In this document: positions 30,729 to 42,371 of the stretch, piece by piece | How positions within the stretch are numbered: position 1 is the stretch's first letter | Layout of the letters: each line of letters opens with the position of its first letter | Source: Anthopleura xanthogrammica | Lineage: Eukaryota; Cnidaria; Anthozoa; Actiniaria; Actiniidae | Length of the DNA: 64,000 nt | Direction: 5' to 3' | Assembly: GCA_964019055.1 (NCBI GenBank) | Contig: OZ025213.1 | Coordinates: 10,095,583-10,159,582, forward strand | Notes under the pieces: generated by a model | Told to the model about the DNA's origin: nothing | What the model saw: only the letters and a program-made list of their open reading frames with translations | The model's database searches: none | Position numbers and translations under genes: made by a program

Positions 30729-32531
30729 ATTTCCCGATCAAACACGTTCCTAAGCCATCTGTGTCATACCGAAATGACTATGCTGTGCCCAAGGTTGAGA
30801 TGGTTTGCAGTTTTGACTTTCCTGTGTGGAAGAACGTCTCATACCTGGTTGAATGGTATGGAAGAACAACTAAACCTGTCAAGAAAGACACGTGGTGTGT
30901 TCCAGACCAGCCAGCAGATGATCAGAATGATTGTACTCGAAGGCAAAGTTCCATTGTACTTCCAGACCACTTTGCATTAGGCGACACGGTGAGATTTCGT
31001 TAGCCAGTATAGCCTCAGGTGCTACGTAAGTTGCTCGAGCTAGAAGTTTAATGAAAGAGAAAGTAAGATAAAACAAAAGCATCAGCCAGTAGTGTTTAAA
31101 AAAATAATTTCAATATTTTAAAATATTTGCAATATTTTCAAAATTAATGCAGTTCAAAACAAACTCCAGTTTCAAAAGGCCTTATAATAGACTCATTTTC
31201 GCCAATATCGTCCGAATATTTTAATGACCATTGAGTTCGTTATCCAGATGTGTTTACTTTTTCTTTTTATCTCATTATTATTGTCTCAGCTATGGTGCAG
31301 ACTTTTTATGAAGTTTTCGACAAAAAAGACAAATAAGTGGACAGCAACAGGAAAAGACAGTAATCAGTACTACGTGGGAATCGAGGTATCAACAGCTTCT
31401 TCAAACATTGGAAAAATTCTCACTTGGAAATATTTACCTTTCTTTAACTGGTTAAAAATTTCCAGGTTTCTCCACGTCATGTGATCGTCAAAGAATGTAA
31501 CGTAGCAGAGAACATAACAGTTACTTTAAGACCAACTGTTCCTATTTTACCCGCCATGAACGTCCCTGGATCTGACAGTGTAGTGGTGTCTGTGTTGATA
31601 CCCCAAAAGTACAAAGCACAAAGACGACAAGCTGCAGTTGACAAATGCCAAGTTGAACTCAAGACACAAGACATAACTCGTGGTAAAACAATCACAATTA
31701 GAGGAATCTGTGACAACCAACAAGATCAAAGACAAAGCTTCTCCTTTCGTTTCAAACCGCAAACCATGAGCACCAGTTGGTCAGATCTGGATAACTATCA
31801 AATGCCAGCTGTCAAGGTAGGCTATGCTAGATCAGAAACTCGAGGCACCGTTTTCAATTATAAAACATTTAAAAGATGACTGTTATAATTTTGTTATTAA
31901 GGTTACAGTGGATAACACAGAAACGCGCCTGTGTCTAACTACCACCGATCCTATTTTGTTTACATTTGACCAAAGGTAAATTTCTAATTTCTTAATTCTT
32001 TGTCCCCCCCCCCCCCCAAATTCTGTATTGTCTTTAATTTTAACAAAAAATATTTCGTGTATCAAATAATGGAAGACAATATACGCCAGCGAATTACATT
32101 GACGTAAAATAAGATAGATAGATAAATAAATAGATATATAGTTTATTGATTCAGCTATAACAACCCGTAGGTTAAATTAATGCAGTATTTACAAATTAAA
32201 AATACTAAATTAAGACTATTTAGACTAAGGAAAGAGAAAGTAAGAACAGATGACTATAAAGTAAAAATGCGCCGAAAATATATGTATAGACACTAGGAGC
32301 TATAGACACTAGTATAGAGTATAGACACTAGGACACTAATATAGAACATAAAAAAAACTAATGGTTGATACACTAATGATAAAACTTATGTAGCTCATTG
32401 TCCTTTTTCACTGAAATTTCTTGATATCTAAAAACCTAAGAACTATAAAACTGCATGCGCCAAAAAGTACAACTATACCCTATGCAAAACTTACTACAGA
32501 AGCCCAGCAATTATTATTATTATTATTATTA

Positions 32532-32571
<40 letters not shown>

Positions 32572-35500
32572 TATCCGATCGACACCGAAACGTCCGCTCT
32601 ACTCTTTAATTTCCATTACACTATGTACTTCTAAACCTTTAGTTATAAACATTTCAATATCGTAAATTGTTGCAGAAAATTTTTCTATAACGAGCTGGGG
32701 GATTATGTCATGTACAGTAACCAAGCCAAGAAAGTCCAGGTAAAATGACTACTGAGAAGGTGATTGGTTGTTTCGGTTTCTAGCGTTGAAAAGCTACTCT
32801 AACCTAAGTGCATTGATAATATCCCCTAATTCCTTTTCTCCACAGGTTCATGTTCGTCTTTGGATATGTACTGGACAAATGACCTGTGTATGTGGTGCAG
32901 CAATACGAGAGGGAAAAGACGTCATAGTGATAACTATGTGTAACAAAATGAAAGATTCAGTGCCTACAATACTAAGGACTTTCAAACGAAGTCCTGGAAG
33001 GCTATCGAAAGGAATACAAATCACTATGAAGATTAGTGGCGCATCATAAGAGCAAGAGGTAAACTGAACAAATGTCTATGACTCAGAACTCCTAAGAAGG
33101 CAATAATGATTTTAATAATTAAAATGATAATTAAAAGTCTTATTTTGTCTTACCATGCTTCTTTATCATATTTGCAGGTAATACTGTCTTCGGGCATCAG
33201 AGTCTCAGTGGAACGTTCTGGAAGGTCACTGGATGTTCGTATCAATGCACCATCTACTGACAAGGGACACGTTTTGGGGCTTTGTGGTAATTATAACGGT
33301 GATAAGAAAGACGATTTTAGCAAGGGAGGCGATGGTAAAGCTCATGTTGATGAAACACAATTTGCAGCAAGCTGGCGGTAAGACAATGACACAGTTTTTC
33401 TCATTTTTCTGGCCTTATATCACTTAAAACCCCAAATAATAGAAAATGATCATGATGAGACATGCACAAAGACATGTACAAAGATAACGACAAATTTGCT
33501 TTTAATTATTATCTTCACAGCCTTATGGAAGACAAGAGCTTTTTTGAGATTTTACCACAGCAAGAACAAGAAGAGGAAGTTGAACAAGGAAGATCCTGCT
33601 ATTGTGGCATCGAAGGTGAAACAAAACAGGATGAAAGATGTGATGACAACGCAAACCTTTTCACAAGAATCGACGCTACTCAGATAGAAGTACTCAACAC
33701 TCAAATAAATGACCAATCACAGTTCGGCATGAAAAGATCTGTAGACAGTCACTGGTATAGTGATGACATCATTGATCACGTGGAACGTAGCTACTTTGTG
33801 GATGATCCTCATGTACAACTCGCTGTAAACCGAATACGAAACAAGAGATCACCAAGAGAAGTCATACCTGAAGATGAGGCAACCGAGTATTGTAAAACAC
33901 GTCTTGAAGAAACAAAAGCAGGACAGACATGCAAGGAGATGTCGGGAACAAACTTGAACAATGCCATGATACAGTGTGTAAACGACCTAAAGGTAAAGTT
34001 GGTAATAATAATATGATGTTTATAAAAAAAACGACTTATCATATTCATTTTTAATGAAGATATTGATTTCTGAAGGATATATTTCAAAAGCAGTGTTAAA
34101 GCAGTGCGTACCATGCTTTCTGACGTCACACATGGTTTGGTACGGGCCTCCCACATTGATTATTCGTACATGTGTTTAGGTTAACAAAGCAAGATGCAGG
34201 GTTTTTGATCTACTTGGTGGGACTAGCTTTTGAAAAGGCTCTCGGAAACCATCTTCCTTAATCAGGACCGACAGGTTTATTAGTATTCTGTATATCTGAT
34301 ACAGAATACTAAAATAGACCTATAAGTATATTCTGTATATCTGATGATACCGAACACTACGTATTCTGTATCATATAGGGAATATAAATAAGCTGAGCTG
34401 TATTGGGTTTACAGTGTTCTCATGGGACTCCATTCGTGCACTTTCATTGGGTCTCACCCTAATGAATTAGTAATGAATATGATAATATAATATGTATGAT
34501 TAGAAGAAATCGAATATTCAAATATGTTTGTTCATATATTGACACTTTTAGCTGACAGGAGACAAGACATTTGCAGTGATGGCATTTGAGACCATGAAGT
34601 ACATATGTGAAGATAACACATTAAAGAACCTCTCACTCTACACTCATACTGAAAGTGGTGAGTTAATCCCTCCCAGAGAGGTAGTAAAAGACTTGTGTCC
34701 CTCAGACTGTAGTGGACATGGCAAGTGCAAGAACAGAACCTGTATATGTGATGAAGGCTTTACTGCACTGGATTGTTCCATGCAGATTAATTCAGTTCCT
34801 GAGTTGTTGGGGTAGGTAATGAGGATTTTTTACACACCATTGAATGGAATATTACAGTTAGTAAGTATTGCAAGTTTGTATACCAGCATTTACGATGGCG
34901 GGCTCTGTGACATACGAGAGCGTCCTTGCAAGAAAACCAGTCTTTTGGGACAAAATTTCATGGCTTCACAGAATCTGACTTGTCATATACAAGAAGTAGA
35001 GGTACGCTGATAGTGCTTAAATAAGAACCACAACATTTTAGAATAATTGTTTTTTTGAGCCATCTCTTACGTAGTCTTACAACCGTAAAATAATCCATCT
35101 AACGGGTCTTCTGTATTTAAGGTTTATCTATAAGGAATGGGATATTGTATCATCAAAAAGTGACTAATATTTGCCAGGGACTCATAATTAGTCTGAGAAG
35201 ACTTTGATTGAATGAGAAGCTAATACGTCTGTGCGCTGATTATCCTAGGTTTACCCAGGTATCTGGTCTCCTCGTGGAATTCCTGTCACATCACAAGGAA
35301 AAATGACTGATCTGTTTGGTGTTCAGTGCACCCTGCCTGAACCACCGACTAGATTCGATGACTACGAACACGAGGGTACCCCTGCTGGGGGACTTTTGAT
35401 CTCTGTTTCTAATGATGGTTTCAATACAAGTGTTCAACGACTGCGCCATGTGACCTACGACTCAAAGTGCATTAACTGCAGTAAATCAGGGACATGTGAA

Positions 35501-38500
35501 TTTAAGGTAAATGAAAATACTTGATAAACTTTTTCTTTTGAATAAATCCAAAATATATACACTCCTTTGAGCATAAAATTACCTATACAAATTAAGATAT
35601 CCATAAAATAAGTAAATTAAAATCGGAGCGAGTTACAAAGCCGTGACTCTCATTTCAAATGGGAATATAACTCTAAGCTGGGCATGGTAACAACGCCACA
35701 TTATTTTTTAATTGTAGACTTGTTTCGAAAGTGACTTCTGCCCTAAATGTGTTAATATTGTTGCCATAATTAATTATAGCATGAGGTTCGAAAACCACCT
35801 CGAATTTTTATCGAAAACTCAGATAACCTCTGGTCATGTTCTACGTTACTGCACGTCTTACTCAGGGATCTAAGGGAAGTTTAGCGTGTTTGGTTTTGCG
35901 GAGAGAGGGAAAACCGGAGAGCGCGAAGAAAAACTCTCCAATCAAGGGAGACGCGACAAACTCTACGCATATGCGATGTCAAGTCCAGGAATCAAGTAAA
36001 ACACATTTCTTATTCGGTACATTCATTTTGTATTCTTTTTTGTTATTGTTCATATTAGGCCAATTCATGTTTAATCAGCGGGCACTGTTTTGCCGCCAAT
36101 GAACCAAACCCACGTGACTGGTGCCAGCATTGTTGGCCAGATGCTAACCAAAATGCTTGGACAAGTAGAAAAAGTATGTGCTTTTGAAAAATGTGGTTCA
36201 TCAAATCCTAACCCATTACTAACATAACAAATGGAAAACTACAATCCACAGATAATCAAGCACCAAAGTTTTCTTCAAAGTCCACGTATTATGCCTTACA
36301 AGGAGAGAGAATCGTGATACAACTGAAAGCAAAAGACCCTGATAACCGTCCCATAACATACTCTGTACTCAGTTCTACAGCTAATGGCTATACACTCACT
36401 TCATCTGGTTTATTGACATGGAAGGTGACATCCAATCAGAATAAAATGTTTACCTTTCAAGTGACTGACGAGTGTGGGGCGTTTGATAGAATAAATGTCA
36501 CAGTACATATAGTTCAGTGTCCGTGTCTCAATGGTGGCAAATGTGTACCCCACCCCTACCACCCACGGGGATCTGGATTATACCAATGTCTGTGTCTCAG
36601 TGGAACAGGTGGAGAACGGTGCCTGAAAGTTTGTTCTGATGCTAAATGTGAGTATCGAAAGTTACTTATTTTTAACAAGAAAAAAGGGTGGCATAAAACA
36701 AATGAATTATTTCCAATTAAACTTTGATGGATCTGGTACATTGTGATTTTAATTCAAGGTCCTCGTGGTCTCAAAGGGATACATATAGGGTCAACCAAAC
36801 TCGAAGTGCATTGGCTCAAACCTATAGACATGAAGTCTGTTGATTACTATTTCTTAAAGGTAACAGTGGATAATCTTGGTATATAGATAAGTCTTTTGTG
36901 GTATACAAACAAGACTCTCTTGGGATTCAACTTGTTCGCTTTCTCATTCTCGACAAAAGGGTCACTTTTCATTTTGCACTATTCATGCAGTTCTTACTTA
37001 GATTTCATGCTAATGAGCCTGAAAGAAAAGTATCGTAGGTCAAAAGAAACTAGTGGATCAAAACCTTAAAATAAGCGAAAAATTCTAGAATACGTTGGTC
37101 CTGAAAATAATGGGAGGTGCGCTTCGGCGATAGCGACTGATGAAGCGTTGTTTATATATATGACACGAAAATATACAAAATATTTATAATGTAATTAAGA
37201 AAAGAAAGGTGTGACCATACACGTCACGTTAAAGTTGAGTTAAAGTTTCGATGAATGATCACGGTAGAATCATATTAAGTTTTTTTGTGTTTTATTTAGC
37301 AACAAATGTTGATAATTATACCCAAGTGACTTAAGTATATATTCATCCTAAAAGTTGTTATTTTTTGTTTGCAATAACAAGTTAGTGTTATGATAGTTTA
37401 AAAACACGGGTTAAAGTTTACTTTTTTTAGATATCTCAACAAATTTTGTATAAGTTTCGACCACCCAAGTGTCTGAGTTGATTCGTTACTGATCAAAGTA
37501 ATTTATCAGCATGTGACTGGCCAAGTTGACAATAATGTTCAAAATATTCAATGACGTAGCCGTTATATTACCATAAGTTCGAAATCCTTAATAGTATATT
37601 ATTAGTACTTTTAATATATTTATTTCATGTTTTAACAATGGCTATCAATCTGTACAGCACGGTGACACAAACAGAGGACTCTGGATAGACAAAGTGTCAA
37701 AGGATGTCACAACCAATACATTGACCGGTCTGAAGAAGTTTACGAGTTATCGTGTTGTTCTATCGGCAGTTAATTCTAACGGAGAAAAAACGATAGAAAC
37801 AGTGGTCAAAACTGGTGAAGATGGTAGGTGATGTAGTATCGTAGCTTTTGTCTTTGAAAGATTATTGAAATAAGAGATATAAACATCAGCTATAATAGAT
37901 TATAGTGGTTCTAGTGTTCCTTGGTGATGTGAACTCAGTTATTATACCTCGTATGAATTCTCAAACTTATCACTAACTGTTGTCTTTTTCATGTTTTATC
38001 TTGTTATCTTCAGTACCTGACGCAGCACCAGTCATCACTGACATCTCTCCAGTCAGATATGACACCATGAAGGTCAAGTGGTCACCCATACCAGAAGATC
38101 AACGGAACGGTATCATCAGAGGCTATAAAATCTACTACAAGGAATTGCTGTATCCCAGAAACAAAAGAAAAGTTTTTATTGTTAGCGGAGGTGATGTGAC
38201 CAGTACGATGGTGGCTGGACTTAAGTCATACACTGAGTACTGTGTTAAGATGTCTGCGTTTACCAGTAAAGGAGAGTATCCTGACTGGGAAAGAAAACGC
38301 TGCAAAATAGTCAAAAGTAAGAAATGAATGTAGAAGAAATAAGTAAGGAATAAAGTTAATGAACGCAAATTAAAGTTACGTCATTAAGGAATAACATTTG
38401 AGTAACATCGTTATAACCCACCCACCCTAGTCAAACTCATATAATTCAAATATTTGAAAATGACTTAGGCATTGTTTTCCACAGCTCCCTCGCTTCCTAT

Positions 38501-38789
38501 CAAAGTACAAGCTAAAGTCATAAGTATGACTGAAGTACTTCTGAATTTCGTGAGACCAGAGCACTCGGTCCAATCCAATAAAGGGCAAGTGGATTACGGA
38601 AAAGTAAAAGATGAGTTGAAGATGAAGAAAGTCTGCGACGGTTCTTCATGTGTCATTGATAACCTTGAGAAAGACACCATGTACTACTTCAAGGTGATTG
38701 GATATTTGTACCAGAAAGGAGAAACTCCATCATATACTAAGATAAAGACTTCCATAGAAGAGGTAGTTAATGTGTTACTTTTCTTTTAA
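30729..38789 (+). CDS. VWDE-like (VWD and EGF domain) protein, 5' end unresolved
   Basis: Exons: 30729-30988, 31290-31385, 31466-31816, 31902-31975, 32676-32739, 32846-33058, 33178-33377, 33521-33992, 34552-34811, 34887-35001, 35249-35506, 36059-36173, 36252-36647, 36759-36859, 37658-37823, 38014-38316 and 38485-38789. All join in phase, giving about 1,248 codons. Domains in order: Ig-like (VCSFDFP...YLVEWYG, LWCRLFM); VWD with LCLTTTDPILFTFD, VCGAAIREGKDV and GLCGNYNGDKKDDF; a linker with the RNKRS furin-type site; Cys-rich helical domain (EYCKTRL...QTCKEM); EGF (CSGHGKCKNRTCICDEGF); a conserved GGLCDIRERPC region; a Cys-rich WCQHCWPD segment; a cadherin-like domain; EGF; and about three FN3 repeats. 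This order matches VWDE-type secreted or matrix proteins. The signal peptide and first exons were not found upstream. An in-frame TAA at 33047-33049 interrupts the VWD region. The last exon may instead be spliced at 38762. Confidence 0.82.
32004..32017. repeat. Poly-C run in intron
   Basis: About 14 consecutive C in the intron 31976-32675, a place where assembly errors are common. Confidence 0.9.
32100..32230 (-). repeat. Retroposon-tail-like sequence in VWDE-like intron
   Basis: GATA/AATA units lead into AGTTTATTGATTCAGC, the same arrangement as at 29209-29330, 44628-44660 and 53345-53365. It is consistent with the 3' end of an old minus-oriented retroposon. Confidence 0.4.
32508..32568. 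repeat. (TTA)n microsatellite
   Basis: About 60 bases of TTA/ATT units with one ATC interruption, in intron 31976-32675 of the VWDE-like gene. Confidence 0.95.
33047..33049 (+). other. In-frame TAA in the VWD region of the VWDE-like gene
   Basis: Exon 32846-33058 reads in frame from VHVRLWICTG to KISGAS, then TAA, then GAG CAA GAG and a strong donor GTAAAC. The next exon (33178, VILSSGIRVS) continues the same domain in the same phase. No earlier in-phase GT fits as a donor without deleting much of the domain. It could be a nonsense allele, a young pseudogene, a base error or an unseen splice choice. Confidence 0.75.
33993..34551 (+). other. Intron of VWDE-like gene
   Basis: 559-bp phase-0 intron that divides the helical domain between its two halves. 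It contains a partly duplicated TATTCTGTATATCTGAT segment (about 34280-34375); nothing coding. Confidence 0.7.
35507..36058 (+). other. Intron of VWDE-like gene
   Basis: 552-bp intron before the WCQHCWPD exon. The open frame 35836-36102 runs across the real acceptor at 36057-36058 and is not a gene. No repeat seen. Confidence 0.7.
36860..37657 (+). other. Intron of VWDE-like gene
   Basis: 798-bp phase-0 intron inside an FN3 repeat, between YYFLK and HGDTNRG. AT-rich, nothing recognised. Confidence 0.7.
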
Positions 38790-39086
38790 TTTTCAAAAGC
38801 AGGGAAAGGCAAAGCCAAGGAGGGAAAGAAGGGGAGAATCGATATTTCTGCGTTGATAAAATGTGCGTGATTGTCAAATCTTCCATAACAAAAAAATTAC
38901 AAAGACTTTTGAGGCCTTGGCAAGAAAAACGCTGGCCAGGGATACATTAAGTAGGCAATATGATATAAAGGAAGGCGTAGTATAGCTGTTTGTTTTTAGG
39001 AGTGATTGTTTTATTATCATTTCGATTTTACCCTTTTTTCGGTGCATTAGCCTGATAAAAAGACATGGCCTTATTACGACTCAGAA

Positions 39087-40652
39087 TTACTTAGAATGGT
39101 TTTGATAAACAAAGTTGAGCGCGCACTCATGTAAAATTGAGTCATATTTGAATCCCCAAAGAACTTGCACAATGAAGGGATTTTCTCTCCTATTATTCAC
39201 AATAAATATAAATCTAGATCGATAGCCCACCGAAGATGCTCCAAAGGCAGGTATGTCAGGGAGAGTGATGTACACGTTAGTGAGATTAGCTGAGCCGGTA
39301 GACAATTCATCGGTTGACCCACTTAACCCGTGACGCCCACAGTAAGCGGTTCTGTAGAAAGAGAAACATTATCATATTACATCATTCTAATCACAAAGTA
39401 TTTACATTTTCAGGTTTCTAAGATGTTGAGACTGAATGCTGAAACACCGGTACCCCTGTCTAGAGGAAACTGACTGTGGAAAGGATTTCGAATTCTCAAT
39501 TGGAAAATAAATGTCATTATAGACCAATAATCAAACACTGATTAGTAATTGAAAACGTCGCGATACACTTGTTTATTTGCAGTCGGAAAGCGTTACAAAA
39601 GATTATTCTATTATACAATGTAATATAATTTGCTTGATATGGAAATGTTTTGTGTAATTCTCAATTTTATAAGTTTCAAAATGGTTGCGCATGCTTTAGA
39701 TTTAACTGCTAATTGACTTGTTGTTAACAAGGGCACCAAGACCGATAAATTGGGTAGATAATTTGTGATTTTCTTCATATAAATGTCGATTGACCAATAA
39801 ATATTACTTATCTGATCTCTTGCCTTTCTCCGTTGTGTTATAAGCGTTATGTGTACTCCAGTACGCTACGATCGTTTACTGCTGTATTCGCCGTACAAGC
39901 TAACGCAGTCGCGCAGTAATTAGCCATTTCAATTATTAATCAGTTAAGTAAAGTAAATTCGCGTTCAACCCTCTAAAGGAAAAGGGGTAGGAAACCAAGC
40001 TTGTTTGCCCGTCTGATCATATAATTGGATGAGATCAGGTTAGTTTGTTTTGGCACACCTATGACATATTTGATTTTCTACGATAAGAGCTAATGATCAA
40101 ACTAATTCTGATGATTACATTGACAGTATCAAAGGCTTTTCTTAGATCCAGAAAGTTCAACAGAAGTAATTACTCCTCTGAATGCGATAAGTAATACTTT
40201 AGATGCAAACCACTGTTTTTGGAGACCACAGACTCATTTGCACAGGCTTATAGCCTCGTTTACAAGTCATCTATTCAACGACATCATTAAAAGTCCGCGG
40301 AATTTGTATTATTCAACTTGCACATTCTTGACGTTACTGTTGGCTGCGTATAACAAAACAAAAATTGTCACTTATCACTTACATGGCTACGAAAACTTAA
40401 ATTTTATTATAGTAACCTTACCGTAGAATCTGTTCGACCCCAAAGGTAGGACAGTTAGGATTTCTCCCTAAGTTTAAAGCTGTATTACCGTCTTTGATAT
40501 GGTTACCTGTGATAAACGCACCGTACGTTCTCATTAACGCAGGCCAAAAGGCCGATAATGGCGCCATTGTCCCTGTTGCCTTCTCTCTGAACATATGTCT
40601 ATTGGCTCTTGCAATCACACAAACTGCAGGTGGCACGACCAAACAGTTTTCC
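39087..40652 (-). CDS. Unrecognised two-exon gene fragment
   Basis: On the minus strand, exon 40652-40422 (acceptor CATTACAG, donor CG/GTAAGG) joins exon 39351-39087 (acceptor TTCTACAG, stop TAA 39087-39089) in phase across an intron of about 1.07 kb. The joined reading encodes about 165 residues starting ENCLVVPPAVCVIARANRHM, with the junction VEQILR/TAYCGRHG and the end LNFVYQNHSK. The composition is ordinary protein-like and both splice pairs are good, so I believe the exons are real. The start lies further upstream (above 40652) and was not found. No family recognised: no transmembrane span, no obvious catalytic motif, five cysteines. It is tail-to-tail with the VWDE-like gene, whose stop is about 300 bp away. 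Confidence 0.6.
39352..40421 (-). other. Intron of the minus-strand gene
   Basis: AT-rich, no repeat or other coding signal recognised. Confidence 0.5.
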
Positions 40653-41204
40653 CTGTAATGATTGTTATTTGACTACTGTTTAAATAGTGGTGCCCAGGTT
40701 TAGCACGTAATCACCAAACCCGTGAAATAAAAATTGCTTTTTAAGGATGTCCTGGATTTTACATTTCGCCAATCATCTCAAAATCCAAATGTAAAATTTG
40801 AAAACGATTTATTAAACTTTGCAGACCAAATATTTGCTTATAATGATAATTTTTCATATTTCCGCAATCGACTGTAAAAAGTCAAGTCAAACAAAAGTTG
40901 AACTAAACCACAATAATAAAAATAACTTTATTTGACACATAATTCAGAAAGATTGAAACTTATTTACACTGAAGCTGTGATATTAAATTGGAAAGTTTAA
41001 AGATATTATTTGATGCCATTCATTTTTTGAGTAAAATCGGAGCAATTATTTTACATAAAAGTTTTAGAAATTGAAATAATTTCGACTTCTCAGGTCACAA
41101 ATACTGTACATATTTCCTTAACTGATCTGTTAAATATAATTTGAATAAGGTACGTGCTTACATTACCTATTGAAGATTAAATTTCTTACTTACCGCAAAA
41201 TATT
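40653..41204. other. Intergenic, nothing seen
   Basis: AT-rich spacer between the divergent minus-strand gene and the M13 gene flank. It should hold the missing 5' exon of the minus-strand gene, but none could be supported. Confidence 0.5.
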
Positions 41205-42371
41205 TAGAAATTGAATATGTTATTCTCGCATTTTTTTGACTATTAAATTACTAGTCGTCGAGACGGTGCTTTTTTAACAGGTAGAATATGGTCCTTTCGT
41301 TAACCTCACGCAACGATAAATAACTGAAGCAATTCATATCAATTGAAAATGTGATAAAGAAAAAAAGTCTATGAAATGTCTTTCCAGCCTTGAAAATAAA
41401 TATTTTCCTTGATCTAATAAACTGAACGGATCTTAGCAAGTCATAATGAATATTTTCACTTTAAGAAACTTTATTTATCGTTGAGACGGAGCTATTTTTC
41501 AACAGGTAGGATGAGATCCTTCCGTTCACCTCACTCAATCGAAAAATAACGTACTGAAACAATCTATATAGATTTAAACATATGGAAAATAGTTGTAAAT
41601 AAAGGCCCTTCTATGGAATAAAATAATTGAAAAAAGTTTTTACGATCTAATAAACCAAGTTGATCTAAGCAAGTGTTAGAACTTACCGCTAAAATTTTAG
41701 AAACATTTTTGTCATATTTGAAAGAAAATATCACGAGAAATGAAAGAGACAAATAACATCGCATGACTGGTATTCGAGAGATTCTTATGAAGCTTCTTAA
41801 AACAGGTTGGATATGTAACCTGTCGGCATTTGTAATAGTCATGAAATGGTCATAATAGTAGCAAATTACAGTTAATTGAAATACAGAGAAGCTTTGCCAT
41901 GAAGTGGGGAAATGTTAAAGAATAGCAACCAAAAGCTAGTGCTCAAAAAAACAAATAGCAGATGATTCCTATCAAAGAAAAAAATTATGGCAAGTTGCAA
42001 TGAACCGAATTCAAGAAAAATGAGTGCTTAGACCATGAGTGCTTAAACCATGAGTGCTTAAACCATGAGTGCTTAGACCATGAGTGCTTAAACCATGAGT
42101 GCTTAGACCATGAGTGCTTAGACCATGAGTGCTTAAACCATGAGTGCTTAGACCATGAGTGCTTAAACCATGAGTGCTTAAAGTGCTTAAACCATTTTTT
42201 TTAACAGGTAGATACGTGTCTGATTTACCGATGGAGAAAACACGTAACATGAAATGTTTACTTAAACAGAGGCAGGATAAAATAGCTTACCTAGTTCTGG
42301 TAATCCTTTAGTTGAGAAGGACAGCTACTGAGTATCACAAAAGACACGAAGCAAGAGTCATTGTAGTCGTG
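41205..42371 (+). promoter_or_regulatory. 5' flank and 5' UTR of M13 gene 1, duplicated at gene 2
   Basis: This block is similar in pieces, and in the same order, to 56540-57526 in front of gene 2. Two internal copies of a repeated segment (about 41212-41345 and 41470-41570) share GAGACGG-GCT, a T run, AACAGGTAG, then ATGAGATCCTTNCGTT-like sequence. The last 170 bases share CAGATACGTGTCTGATTTACC-type sequence and ACACGAAGCAAG just before the ATG. Promoter or 5' UTR function is inferred from conservation between paralogues; no TATA box was identified. Confidence 0.5.
42020..42195. repeat. 15-bp minisatellite in front of M13 gene 1
   Basis: About 11 tandem copies of ATGAGTGCTTARACC, alternating irregularly between A and G at one site, plus a partial copy. 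It lies 180 bp upstream of the ATG and is absent from the matching place before gene 2. Long open frames through it are artefacts of the 15-base period. Confidence 0.95.

Noticed and set aside
42011..42250. Minus-strand frame of repeated THGLS
   Set aside because: Product of the 15-bp minisatellite, whose period is a multiple of three.
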